From Rhodospirillales bacterium Ga0074136 (GTDB taxonomy: Bacteria > Pseudomonadota > Alphaproteobacteria > Acetobacterales > Acetobacteraceae): a DNA stretch of 64,000 nucleotides. The DNA is taken from assembly GCA_001464375.1 (NCBI GenBank), contig LNEW01000145.1, positions 124,001-188,000 of the forward strand, given 5' to 3'. Within the stretch, counting starts at the first letter, position 1, and the number at the start of each line of letters is the position of its first letter. The notes under the pieces are model-generated. The model was given only the letters and a program-made list of their open reading frames with translations. It was not told the origin of the DNA and searched no databases. Positions 52,060 through 61,186 of this stretch are shown here, piece by piece. The translations under genes and the position numbers were made by a program.

Positions 52060-52812
52060 TTGAGACGCGCAGCGCGCGACACACCTGGTGCCGATGAGAC
52101 CGCGGGCGACGCCGCCTATCGCCGCATGCGGGCCGATGTGGTGCTGGGGCGCCTCGCGCCCGGTCGAAAGATGGGACTGGATGGGCTGCGGGCGATCTAT
52201 GGCGTCAGCATCGGCACGTTGCGCGAGGCCCTGAACCGGCTCGCCGCCGAGGGGCTGGTGCATGCCCAAGGGCAGCGCGGCTTCGCCGTGGCGCCCGTCT
52301 CGGCGGAGGATTTCCGCGAGGTTGCGGAACTGCGGCTGCTGCTGGAATGCGAGGCGATCGGGGCGTCCTTCGCGGCCGGCGACCTCGAATGGGAAGGCCA
52401 GGTGGTCGCGGCGCACCACAAGCTGGCGGTGCTGGAGCGCAGGCTGTTGGCGGGCGCGGCCGCCGACCCGTCCCTGTGGAAGCACTACGACCGGGAATTC
52501 CACCACGCGCTGATCGCGGCCTGCGGGTCGGGTGCGCTGCTTGAAACCTACGCTGCCGCCTACGACCGTTTCCTGCGCTACCAGATGGTCGCGGTGGTAT
52601 TCCGCGGCACCGTGGCGGCGCAGCAGCATGCGGCGCTGCTGGACTGTGCCCTGGCACGTGATGCGGCACGCGCATGCCGCGTCCTGCACGCGCATGTGGA
52701 AGGCTGCGTGGAACATGTGGTGCGCGGCGGTGCGCTGACGCCCTTCCTGGCCGGCGCGCGCCCGTCCCGCCTTCCGGTGGCGATGCCTCAACCGGCCCGG
52801 CGCGCCCGATGA
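52060..52812 (+). CDS. GntR-family regulator, FCD subfamily (first of tandem pair)
   Basis: 250 residues. wHTH at about 15-75 (AYRRMRADVVLGRLAPGRKM, then LRAIYGVSIGTLREALNRLA, wing HAQGQRGFAVAPV) and an FCD domain with HYDREFHHALIAACGS carrying Asp/His ligands and QQHAALLDCAL. TTG 52060 is supported by a perfect AGGAGG 7 nt before it. Divergent from the TRAP operon, so a likely regulator of it. It overlaps the second regulator by 4 nt. No inactivating change is visible. Confidence 0.88.
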   Translation: MRRAARDTPGADETAGDAAYRRMRADVVLGRLAPGRKMGLDGLRAIYGVSIGTLREALNRLAAEGLVHAQGQRGFAVAPVSAEDFREVAELRLLLECEAIGASFAAGDLEWEGQVVAAHHKLAVLERRLLAGAAADPSLWKHYDREFHHALIAACGSGALLETYAAAYDRFLRYQMVAVVFRGTVAAQQHAALLDCALARDAARACRVLHAHVEGCVEHVVRGGALTPFLAGARPSRLPVAMPQPARRAR

Positions 52813-53483
52813 CCAGCCAGGCCTTGCCGGCGGACACGGAAGCGGCGAGCGAGCGCGCGCGCCGCCTGATCCGCGCCGACATCCTGCGCGGCACCCTGGC
52901 CCCGGGGCAGAAGCTGCGGCTCGAGGGCCTGCGCGACACCTACGGCGTCGCGATCGGCACCCTGCGCGAGAGCCTCAGCCGGCTGATCGCCGAAAGGCTC
53001 GTCGTCGCGGAAGGCCAGCGCGGCTTCGAGGTGTCCCGGTTCTCCGCGCAGGAACTGCGGGAGCTTGCGCGGCTTCGCCTGCTGCTCGAAGGGCACGCGC
53101 TGGAGCACGCCCTCCGTGCCGGCGACATGGAATGGGAAGGGCGGGTGGCGGCCGCGCACCACAAGCTCTCGCAGATGGAAAAGCGGCTGGGCGCGGGCGA
53201 GGCCGGTGCGATCGACGCCTGGCGCCGCTTCGATTCCGAATTCCACTGCGCGCTGATCTCCGCCTGCGGGTCGCGCACGCTGATGGCCACGCACGCGACG
53301 ATCTTCGACCGCTACCTGCGATACCAGAACCTGGCCCTCGGCTTCCGCGGCCCGATTGCCGTCGAGGAGCATGCGGCGCTGCGCGACAGCGCGATCCGCC
53401 GCGACGCCGCCCGGGCGCGCGAGATCCTGGCGGCGCATATCCTGGGCGGCATTGACCACGCGCTGGCGAGCGGCGCGGTCTGA
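52809..53483 (+). CDS. GntR-family regulator, FCD subfamily (second of tandem pair)
   Basis: 224 residues, plainly a paralogue of the preceding gene: the two share LAPG-K, YGV-IGTLRE-L-RL, EGQRGFEV, LRLLLE, EWEG, AAHHKL, EFH-ALI-ACGS and RYLRYQ at matching places, roughly half the residues. It keeps both wHTH and FCD ligand positions (DSEFHCALIS and EEHAALRDSAI). ATGA overlap means both are made together and might form heterodimers. The 177 bp after it contain nothing I can identify before the molybdoenzyme gene. Confidence 0.88.
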   Translation: MTSQALPADTEAASERARRLIRADILRGTLAPGQKLRLEGLRDTYGVAIGTLRESLSRLIAERLVVAEGQRGFEVSRFSAQELRELARLRLLLEGHALEHALRAGDMEWEGRVAAAHHKLSQMEKRLGAGEAGAIDAWRRFDSEFHCALISACGSRTLMATHATIFDRYLRYQNLALGFRGPIAVEEHAALRDSAIRRDAARAREILAAHILGGIDHALASGAV

Positions 53484-53660
53484 CCGCGCGTCCGCGGAAG
53501 GCGGGCACCCTGGCATCCTTTCCGCGGCCGGCCGATGGTGCCATCACCGCCCAGGCGTGGCATTCTGCCGTAGCACCCGCGCGCGACCAGCAGGAGCACT
53601 TGGCGTGACACTTCCGGCAGCGGCCAGCACCCATTCCCTCACCGTGCCCGGGGGCGCGGC

Positions 53661-55958
53661 ATGACGCCGCCCGCGCAACGCGGCCTCTCCCGCCGCCGTG
53701 TCGAGGATGACCGGTTCCTGCGCGGGCGCGGCCGATTCGTCGAGGACATCGCCGCGCCTGGCGCGCTGCACGCCGTCATGCTGCGATCGCCGCACGCGCA
53801 TGCGCGCATCGTCGCGATCGATATCGCCGCCGCGCGCGCGATGCCGGGCGTGCGCGACATCCTCACCGCGGCCGATCTGGGCGCGGAAGGCCTCCGGCCG
53901 CTGCCCTGCGTCGCCAAGGTTGCCACACTGGCGCCGCTGGTCATTCCGCCGCGCCCCGCTTTGGCCGAAGGACGCGTCCGCCATGTCGGCGACCCGGTCG
54001 CCTTCGTCGTCGCGGACACGCTGGCGCAGGCCCGCGACGCCGCCGAGGCGATTGCGGTCGACTACGACACGCTGCCCGCTGTCACCGACGGCGCCGCCGC
54101 GCTGCGGGACGATGCGCCGGTGCTGTGGGACCAGGCGCCGGGCAACCTGGCCTTTCGCTTCCAGAAGGGTGACGCAGCCGCGGTCGAGGCGGCCTTCGCG
54201 CGCGCGGCCACCATCGTCTCGATCGACCTCGTGAACAACCGCGTGACCGCCGCGCCGATGGAGACGCGGGCAGCAATCGCAACCTGGGATGCCACCGCGC
54301 AGTCCTTCCTGCTGGAGGTCACCGGACAGGGCGTGCACGCCATGCGCGACCAGCTCGCCACCGTGTTCGGCATCGCGCCCGATCGCATCCGCGTCGTGGC
54401 GCCCGATGTCGGCGGCGGCTTCGGCGCCAAGAACTTCATCTTCCCGGACTACGTGCTGGCGATGCTCGCCGCGCGCCGGCTTGGCCGGCCGGTGCGCTGG
54501 GTGTCGGAGCGCACGGAGGATTTCCTGTCGACCGTGCACGGCCGCGACAACCGCACGCAGGCGCGGCTCGCGCTGGACGCCGATGGCCGCTTCCTTGCGC
54601 TCCGGGCCGATACGGTGGCGAATATGGGCGCCTACCTGTCGGGCAGCGGGCCTGGCAGTTCGACCAGTTCGCCGGGTACCGCGATGGGCGGGTTGTACGA
54701 CATCCCCGCGGTGTTCATGGATGTGCGCGGCGCCTTCACCAACACGGTGCCGATCGATGCGTATCGCGGCGCCGGCAAGCCCGAGGCCAACTACATCATC
54801 GAGCGCCTGGTCGACCTGGCGGCGCGGCGCATCGGCATCGATGCGCTCGAGCTGCGCCGGCGCAACCTGATTGCGTCCTTTCCGCATCGCACCGCGATGG
54901 GGATGACCATCGACTGCGGCGCGTTCGGCGCCAATCTCGACCGTGCCGCGGCCGCCGCGGATGTCGCCGGCTTCGCGCAGCGCCGCGCGGTGAGCGAGGC
55001 GCGCGGGATGCTGCGCGGGCTCGGCGTCGCCTGCTTCCTGGAGACATCGCGCGGCGCGCCGGGCGAATGGGCGGCGGTGCGCTTCGAACCCGCCGGCCGC
55101 GTGGCGCTGGCGCTCGGCACGCAATCCAACGGCCAGGGGCACGAGACCAGTTTCCCGCAGGTCGCCGCCGACCTGCTGGGCCTGCCGATCGACATCTTCC
55201 ACCTGGTGCAGGCCGATACGCGCGACGTCGCGCGCGGCCATGGCCATGGCGGTGCACGATCTCTCCACATGGGTGGCGAGGCGCTGGTGCGCGCGATCGA
55301 CGCCGTGCTGCTGAAGGCCCGTGCGCTGGCGGCGCAACTGCTGCAGGCGCCGGAAGCCGCGCTGCGCTTCGCCGACGGACGATTCAGCGTGGCGGAGGAC
55401 ATGACCGGGCGTGGCGTCGGGCTGCTCGACCTCGCGCGCGAAGCACCGGGGGCGCTGGACGCCGAGGTGGACAGCGACCTCGACCTCGTCACCTTCCCGA
55501 ATGGCTGCCAGGTGGCGGAGGTCGAGGTCGATCCCGAGACCGGCCAGGTACGGCTCGATCGCTACACCGCCATCGACGACTACGGGCGCCTGGTGAACCC
55601 CATGCTGACCATCGGCCAGGTGCAGGGCGGCCTGGCGCAGGGCATCGGTCAGGCCATGCTGGAGGAGGTGGCCTATGATGGGGAGTCAGGCCAGATCCTG
55701 ACCGCCTCGCTGATGGATTATTGCGTACCGCGGGCCGAGGACCTGCCGCCGCTCGACGTCACCTGCATCGAGGTGCCGACGGGCTCGAACCGCCTCGGCG
55801 TGAAGGGATCGGGCCAGGCCGGATGCATCGGCGCACCGCAGACGGTGATCCATGCGGTGCTCGACGCCCTCGCGCCGCTGGGGATCGAGGCGATCGACAT
55901 GCCCGTCACGCCGATGAAGGTCTGGACGGCGATCCGTGCGGCCCGGCCCGCCGGATGA
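53661..55958 (+). CDS. Molybdenum hydroxylase large subunit (XDH/CoxL family), orphan
   Basis: 765 residues, the molybdopterin-binding subunit of xanthine-dehydrogenase/aldehyde-oxidase type enzymes. N-terminal RRVEDDRFLRGRGRFVEDI and SPHAHARIVAID are family marks; cofactor motifs include VGGGFGAKNF, AYRGAGKPE (367-375), GTQSNGQGHETSF and the C-terminal GVKGSGQAGCIGAP. In the last one the residue normally Glu, essential for catalysis in known members, is Gln719. The AYRGAGKPE loop lacks the CSFR signature of CO dehydrogenase. The [2Fe-2S] and FAD subunits and maturation genes are absent from the window. It may be inactive, use partners elsewhere, or be a variant family. No good ribosome site is visible before ATG 53661. 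Confidence 0.88.
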   Translation: MTPPAQRGLSRRRVEDDRFLRGRGRFVEDIAAPGALHAVMLRSPHAHARIVAIDIAAARAMPGVRDILTAADLGAEGLRPLPCVAKVATLAPLVIPPRPALAEGRVRHVGDPVAFVVADTLAQARDAAEAIAVDYDTLPAVTDGAAALRDDAPVLWDQAPGNLAFRFQKGDAAAVEAAFARAATIVSIDLVNNRVTAAPMETRAAIATWDATAQSFLLEVTGQGVHAMRDQLATVFGIAPDRIRVVAPDVGGGFGAKNFIFPDYVLAMLAARRLGRPVRWVSERTEDFLSTVHGRDNRTQARLALDADGRFLALRADTVANMGAYLSGSGPGSSTSSPGTAMGGLYDIPAVFMDVRGAFTNTVPIDAYRGAGKPEANYIIERLVDLAARRIGIDALELRRRNLIASFPHRTAMGMTIDCGAFGANLDRAAAAADVAGFAQRRAVSEARGMLRGLGVACFLETSRGAPGEWAAVRFEPAGRVALALGTQSNGQGHETSFPQVAADLLGLPIDIFHLVQADTRDVARGHGHGGARSLHMGGEALVRAIDAVLLKARALAAQLLQAPEAALRFADGRFSVAEDMTGRGVGLLDLAREAPGALDAEVDSDLDLVTFPNGCQVAEVEVDPETGQVRLDRYTAIDDYGRLVNPMLTIGQVQGGLAQGIGQAMLEEVAYDGESGQILTASLMDYCVPRAEDLPPLDVTCIEVPTGSNRLGVKGSGQAGCIGAPQTVIHAVLDALAPLGIEAIDMPVTPMKVWTAIRAARPAG

Positions 55959-55998
55959 TCGTGACGCGCCGTCGTTCCGCTGCGCGCGTCGCGTTCTC

Positions 55999-58900
55999 TC
56001 ACCCCGCGCCACGGCGCTGCGCCAGCGCATCCAGGATGCCCTCGGCGAAGTCGCCGGTAAGCAGGCGCTCGGTCGTCACCGGCAGGCGGCGCCGCCAGTT
56101 CGGGCGCTCGCGGTCGGTACCGGGCAGGTTCACGCCGATGCGCTCACCCGCGAGGTCCTCAGCCTGTACCAGCATCACCCGGCTTGGTGCCGCCGCGACG
56201 AAGCGGTGCACGGCAGCCGCCGTCGCGGCACTGAATCGGTCCGATGGCGTATCGCAGGCGGCGGCAAGGGCCGCGCGTTCCCGTGCACGCGACGCCATCG
56301 CGGCGGCCGCCTCCGCCGCCGTGACCAGCCCGAGCGCCGCGCGTTCGTCGATATCCGCACCCTCCCACCAGCCCGCCAGCGTCGCGAGATCGTGGGTCGA
56401 CACGCAGGCCGCAGCCAGCGCCGGCCAGCTGCTCGGTGCGCGGAAGCCGTCGCCCTCGCCTTCGAACCACAACACGCGATAGGCCAGTACGCGTGCCGCG
56501 GCCAGGCGATCCGCGAAGCCTTCCGGCACGGTGCCGAGCGCCTCGCCCACCACCGCGCAGCCCGCCACGCGGCTTTCCCGCGTGAGCGTCGCGAGCAGGC
56601 CAGCCCCATCGAAGCCGAGGTAGCAGCCCTCATGCGCCCGCGCGCCCTCGGGCACGATGAACAGCCGCTCGAGCCCCATCGCGTGGTCGAGCCGCAGCGC
56701 GCGGGCATGGCGCATATTGGCCCTCAGCAGCGCGGCGAAGCCCGCGTGGTCCTCTGCCTCCGAGGCGTGCGGATGCGGCACCGGCAAGCCCCAGACCTGG
56801 CCATCGGCGGAAAACGGATCGGGCGGCGCGCCGATCGAGAAGCCGCGCAGGAAGGCGCCGGGCTGCGACCAGACTTCCGCACCATCCGGCGCGGCGCCGA
56901 CCGCGACGTCGCGATACAGCCCGGGCCCTGACGCCGCGGCGGCGGCGAGTTGCCGGTCGCACATCCATTGCAGCGCGGCGTGGAAGCGGATGGCATCGGT
57001 GGATGCCGCGCGGAAGCCCGCCATGGCCGTGTCCACGGGATGCGCGCAGCCCGCCGGCCAGCGCTGCGCACCGCAGTGTTCGGACAACGCGACGAAGGTG
57101 GCGAAGGTCTCGAGCGCCGCGCCGCGTTCCGCGCGAAAGGCGGCCAGCGCGGCATGGTCGGGCGGCAACGCCGCGACGGCGGCGTCGAGCACCGCGCGCT
57201 TCGCCGCCCAGGCAGCAGGGTAGTCGACCAGTGCGCCGGCGCGCAGCGCGGCGAAGACCGGCGCTTGGCGGTCCAGCGCCGCGCGCACCGCCGGTGCACC
57301 GCCGATCTCCGGCAGCGCGGTCACATCGAGCAGCACGGGTTCGAGGAAGCGCCGGTCGGAGGGCTGGTACGGGCTGGCGCGGTCGCGCTGCACCGGCATC
57401 AGCGCATGCGGCGGGCTCAGCCCGACCAGCGCCGCGCCGCGCGCCGCCGCTGCACGCGCCAGTAGCGCGACCGCGGTGTAGTCGCCGATGCCCTGGTCGG
57501 ACTCATGCCGCAGCGCGAAGGCCTGCGCCGCGATGCCGAAGCAGCGGCCGTGCGGCGCGTCGTGGCACTGGCCGGGAACGGGTGCCGCGCGCCTGGGCGC
57601 GGCGCGGCGACGGGCCAGGCTGTCACGCGCCTGTGCGGCGGTCTCCGCGGGCAGGCCGAGCGCGCCCAACACGGCGCGCAGCGTGCCCTCCGGCACCGCA
57701 TGGTGCGTACCCGCGATGTCGTGCCAGCTAGTGGCGATGCCGGCCGCCGCCGAGAGTTCCGCGATCAGCGACGGATCAGCCGCCGCCGGTGCGCGTGGCC
57801 CGCGCGGCGCGTCGGCGAACCACGCGACCGACCGTGGCGCCAGCACTACCGTCGCGTCGGCTGCGCCCTCGCGCGATGGATCACCGCTGTCGGCGAGCCA
57901 TCGCCAGTCGCCCGGGGGCAGGTGCAACGTCGCGCTGCTGTCGCCGCCGTGCAGTGCCACCAGCGCCCGCGCGCCGGCGTGATGCAGCAGCATCGCCACG
58001 CTGCGTGCCGCCGGATCGGTCCAGTCGGCCTGCGTCACGGGTCCGCCGTCCAGCCGCAGCCAGCGCAGGTCCGCCTCGCCGGACGCGTCGGGCGCGCCCG
58101 TCAACGGCGCCGTGCCGGCCAGCGCCGGGTGCGCGCGTCGTGCCGCCACCAGCCGCGCCGTGAAATCGATCAGCGCCTGGTCCGCGTCGTCCCAGTCGAA
58201 CCAGGATGCCGCATTGTCCTGGCACCAGGCGTTGTTGTTGCCGCCCTGGCTGCGCCCGGCCTCATCGCCCATCGAGAGCATCGGCGTGCCGCGCGCCGCC
58301 AGCAACGTCGCCAGCAGCGCACGCACATCCGCGCGGCGACGCGCGACGATGGCGGAGTCGGGCGTGGCGCCCTCGATGCCGTGGTTCCAGGACAGGTTGT
58401 CGCCGGCGCCGTCGCGGTTCTGCTCGCCATTCGCGGCATTGTGCTTGTGTGCGTGGCTGACCAGGTCGGCCAGGGTGAAGCCGTCATGCGCGGTGATGAG
58501 GTTGACGCTGTCGGTTGCCGGGCGCGTGCCGAAGACATCGCGCGACCCCGCCATCCGCGTCGCGGCCTCGCCGAGGCTGCCGGCATCGCCGCGCCAGAAG
58601 CGGCGGATGCCGTCGCGGAAGCGGTCGTTCCACTCGCCCCAGCCTGGCGCGAAGGCCCCGAGGCGATGGCCGTGATGCCCGACATCCCAGGGTTCGGCGA
58701 TGACCCAGCGGTCACGCAGCAGCGGGTCCTGGCGCATCGCCTGCAGCAGCGGCGCATCCGGGTCGAAGCCGCCGTCGCGCCGCCCGAGCGTGGTCGCGAG
58801 GTCAAGCCGCAGCCCCGCCAGCCCGGCCTGCCCGACCCAGTGGCGCATCGCGTCCATCGCAAGCCGCAACGGCCAGGGCCGGTCGAGCGCCACCGCATGA

Positions 58901-59760
58901 CCGCAGCCGGTTTCGTTCACGTAGCGCCCGGCCGCATCGGTGCGATACCAGGCCGCGTCGCCAAGCCCGCGAAGCGAGAGCGTGGGGCCGTGCGCGTCGC
59001 CTTCCCCCGAGTGGTTCAACACCACGTCGAGGATGGTGCCGATGCCGGCCTCCGCCAGCGCGGCGACGGCGGCCCGCACCTCCGCCATGCCGCCGGGCGC
59101 AAGGCGCGGTTCCGGCGCAAGCCAGCCGACCGGATTGTAGCCCCAGTAGTTGGTCAGGCCGAGCGGCGCGAGCTGCCGCTCATCCGCCCAGGCCCATGCG
59201 GGCATCAGTTCGACATGCGTCACGCCGAGGCGCTCCAGATGCGCGATGGCCGCGGGATGCGCGAGGCCGGCGAATGTGCCGCGGATCGCTTCGGGAATGT
59301 CGGGATGCGTGCGCGTGAAGCCGCGCACATGCATTTCGTAGATCACCCGCGCGCCGCTGCAGGCGGGCGGCGGCGGTGCGCTCGGCAGCGGCGCCGCCAG
59401 CACCGCCTTGGGCATCGCGGCCGCGCTGTCGGCGCCGAATTCGAACAGCGACGGATGCGTCGCGAAGGGCCTGTCGATGGCGCGTGCCCAGGGGTCGAGC
59501 AGCAGCTTCGCGGGGTCGAAGCGCAGCGCGGCGGGACCATGTGCGCGCAGGCCGTAGCGTGTGCCCGCCGCCAGGTCCGGCACCTCGCCGTGGAACACAT
59601 CGCCGGTGCGCCCTGGCAGGCGCCAGCGCGCCACTTCCCGCGCACCGTCGGCGTCGAAGACGCAAAGGTCGATCGCCGTGGCCCCTGGCGCCGGGATGGC
59701 GATGCTGGCGCCGCGTTCGGTCAGATGGACGCCGAGCGGTTCCGCCGCACCGTCATCCAT
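55999..59760 (-). CDS. GlgX-MalQ fusion: glycogen debranching enzyme + 4-alpha-glucanotransferase
   Basis: 1253 residues in one frame. Residues 1 to about 652 are GlgX (GH13): N-terminal carbohydrate-binding-like domain, nucleophile Asp320 in GLRLDLATT, acid/base Glu356 in IAEPWDVG, third acid Asp426 in ITAHDGFTL. After an Ala/Pro linker (about 652-663), residues 664-1253 are MalQ (GH77): Asp1025 in LRLDHAMGL, Glu1073 in VVGEALGTV, Asp1124 in STHDLATLAG. All catalytic acids are intact in both halves. The enzyme should cut branch stubs from glycogen and rework the released malto-oligosaccharides. Start ATG 59760 overlaps glgA by 8 nt. Confidence 0.95.
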   Translation of the reverse strand: MDDGAAEPLGVHLTERGASIAIPAPGATAIDLCVFDADGAREVARWRLPGRTGDVFHGEVPDLAAGTRYGLRAHGPAALRFDPAKLLLDPWARAIDRPFATHPSLFEFGADSAAAMPKAVLAAPLPSAPPPPACSGARVIYEMHVRGFTRTHPDIPEAIRGTFAGLAHPAAIAHLERLGVTHVELMPAWAWADERQLAPLGLTNYWGYNPVGWLAPEPRLAPGGMAEVRAAVAALAEAGIGTILDVVLNHSGEGDAHGPTLSLRGLGDAAWYRTDAAGRYVNETGCGHAVALDRPWPLRLAMDAMRHWVGQAGLAGLRLDLATTLGRRDGGFDPDAPLLQAMRQDPLLRDRWVIAEPWDVGHHGHRLGAFAPGWGEWNDRFRDGIRRFWRGDAGSLGEAATRMAGSRDVFGTRPATDSVNLITAHDGFTLADLVSHAHKHNAANGEQNRDGAGDNLSWNHGIEGATPDSAIVARRRADVRALLATLLAARGTPMLSMGDEAGRSQGGNNNAWCQDNAASWFDWDDADQALIDFTARLVAARRAHPALAGTAPLTGAPDASGEADLRWLRLDGGPVTQADWTDPAARSVAMLLHHAGARALVALHGGDSSATLHLPPGDWRWLADSGDPSREGAADATVVLAPRSVAWFADAPRGPRAPAAADPSLIAELSAAAGIATSWHDIAGTHHAVPEGTLRAVLGALGLPAETAAQARDSLARRRAAPRRAAPVPGQCHDAPHGRCFGIAAQAFALRHESDQGIGDYTAVALLARAAAARGAALVGLSPPHALMPVQRDRASPYQPSDRRFLEPVLLDVTALPEIGGAPAVRAALDRQAPVFAALRAGALVDYPAAWAAKRAVLDAAVAALPPDHAALAAFRAERGAALETFATFVALSEHCGAQRWPAGCAHPVDTAMAGFRAASTDAIRFHAALQWMCDRQLAAAAASGPGLYRDVAVGAAPDGAEVWSQPGAFLRGFSIGAPPDPFSADGQVWGLPVPHPHASEAEDHAGFAALLRANMRHARALRLDHAMGLERLFIVPEGARAHEGCYLGFDGAGLLATLTRESRVAGCAVVGEALGTVPEGFADRLAAARVLAYRVLWFEGEGDGFRAPSSWPALAAACVSTHDLATLAGWWEGADIDERAALGLVTAAEAAAAMASRARERAALAAACDTPSDRFSAATAAAVHRFVAAAPSRVMLVQAEDLAGERIGVNLPGTDRERPNWRRRLPVTTERLLTGDFAEGILDALAQRRGAG

Positions 59761-61183
59761 GCCGCGCCGCCAGGCCCTTCAGCAGCGCCGCATAGCGCGC
59801 GGCCGACGGCCCCCAGGAGACGTCGGTCGCCATGCCGTTCGCCTGCATCGCGCGCCAGGTGGGCGCGTCGGAAAACAACGCCAGCGCGCGGCGCAGGCCG
59901 GCCGCGAGGGCATCGGCACGCCCCGGCGCGACCTGGATGCCGGTGGCGCAGCCTGCCGCCAACGCCATCGGGCTGGCATCGATCACGGTGTCGTTCAGCC
60001 CGCCGGTGCGCGCGACCACCGGCACCGCGCCGTAGCGCAGGGCGGCCAGTTGCGCGAGCCCGCAGGGCTCGAAGCGCGAGGGCACGACCAGCATGTCGGC
60101 GCCGCCATAGACCAGCCGCGCCAGGCCCTCGTCGAAGCCGATGAAGGCGCCGGCACGGCCTTCATGCGCGGCGGCAAAGCGCCGGCAGGCGTGTTCGAGC
60201 GCCGCCTCGCCCGATCCCAGCAGCGCCAGCTGCGCGCCGCCCTGCATCAGCGCCGGCGCGGCCTCGATCAGGAGGTCCGCGCCCTTCTGCCAGGCCAGGC
60301 GGCCGACGAAGGCCACCAACGGCACCTTCGCATCGACCGCCAACCCGAAGCGTGCCTGCAAGGCCGCCTTGTTCGCCGCGCGCGGCGCCGGGTCGGTGGC
60401 GGAGAACCGGGCCGCCAGCGCCGCATCGCCGGCGGGGTCCCAGTCCGCGACATCGAGGCCGTTGAGGATGCCGTGCAGATCCTCCGCGCGCCCGCGCAGG
60501 AGGCCATCGAGACCCATGCCGCCCTCGGCCGTCAGGATCTCCTCGGCGTAGCTCGGCGAGACGGTGTTGATGGCATCCGCAAACCACAGCCCCGCCTTCA
60601 GGAAGCCGACCGCGCCGTAGTATTCGAGGCCGTCGCGCGCGAAGGCGGCCGGCGGCAGACCCAGCAAGGGAAACACTGCCGCGGGAAATTTTCCCTGGTA
60701 GGCCATGTTGTGGATCGTGAAGAGGCACGGGATGCGCCGCGGCGCGAAACGCAGATAGGCCGGTACCAGACCGGCCTGCCAGTCATGCGCGTGCAGCACG
60801 TCGATGCGTTGTGCCTGCGCGAACGCGGCAGCGGCACGCCCCAGGGCGGCGAAGCGGACCGCGTTGTCGCCCCATTCGCCGCCACCCGGCGCGACATACG
60901 GTCCGCCGGGCCGATCGAACAGATGCGGCGCATCCAGCGCGAGAATGCCCGGCACGCGGCGCGACGTGAGGATGCGTGCCGGTCCGCCGAACAGGTCGGG
61001 CAGGTCCAGCACCGTGCTACCGCGCCCGAATGCGGCCAGCACCGCGCGATAGCCTGGCAGCAGCGTCATGACCTCCACGCCCTGCGCCGCCAGCGCGCCC
61101 GGCAACGCCCCGACCGCATCTGCCAGCCCGCCGGTCTTGACCAGCGGATAGGCTTCCGATGCGACGGCGAGGACTCTGACCAC
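59753..61183 (-). CDS. glgA: Glycogen synthase (ADP-glucose type)
   Basis: 476 residues, GT5 length. The N-terminal MVRVLAVASEAYPLVKTGGL contains the KTGGL motif that binds ADP-glucose; the C-terminal PSRFEPCGLAQLAALRYGA and ARTGGLNDTV are the second substrate-binding block. Transfers glucose from ADP-glucose (made by GlgC) to the growing glycogen chain. It lies 3 bp after glgC and overlaps the fusion gene. Confidence 0.96.
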   Translation of the reverse strand: MVRVLAVASEAYPLVKTGGLADAVGALPGALAAQGVEVMTLLPGYRAVLAAFGRGSTVLDLPDLFGGPARILTSRRVPGILALDAPHLFDRPGGPYVAPGGGEWGDNAVRFAALGRAAAAFAQAQRIDVLHAHDWQAGLVPAYLRFAPRRIPCLFTIHNMAYQGKFPAAVFPLLGLPPAAFARDGLEYYGAVGFLKAGLWFADAINTVSPSYAEEILTAEGGMGLDGLLRGRAEDLHGILNGLDVADWDPAGDAALAARFSATDPAPRAANKAALQARFGLAVDAKVPLVAFVGRLAWQKGADLLIEAAPALMQGGAQLALLGSGEAALEHACRRFAAAHEGRAGAFIGFDEGLARLVYGGADMLVVPSRFEPCGLAQLAALRYGAVPVVARTGGLNDTVIDASPMALAAGCATGIQVAPGRADALAAGLRRALALFSDAPTWRAMQANGMATDVSWGPSAARYAALLKGLAARHG

Positions 61184-61186
61184 CGC

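Noticed and set aside
53605-53664. A short GTG-initiated peptide overlapping the molybdoenzyme start
   Set aside because: Only 19 residues, no ribosome site and no recognisable features; chance open frame.
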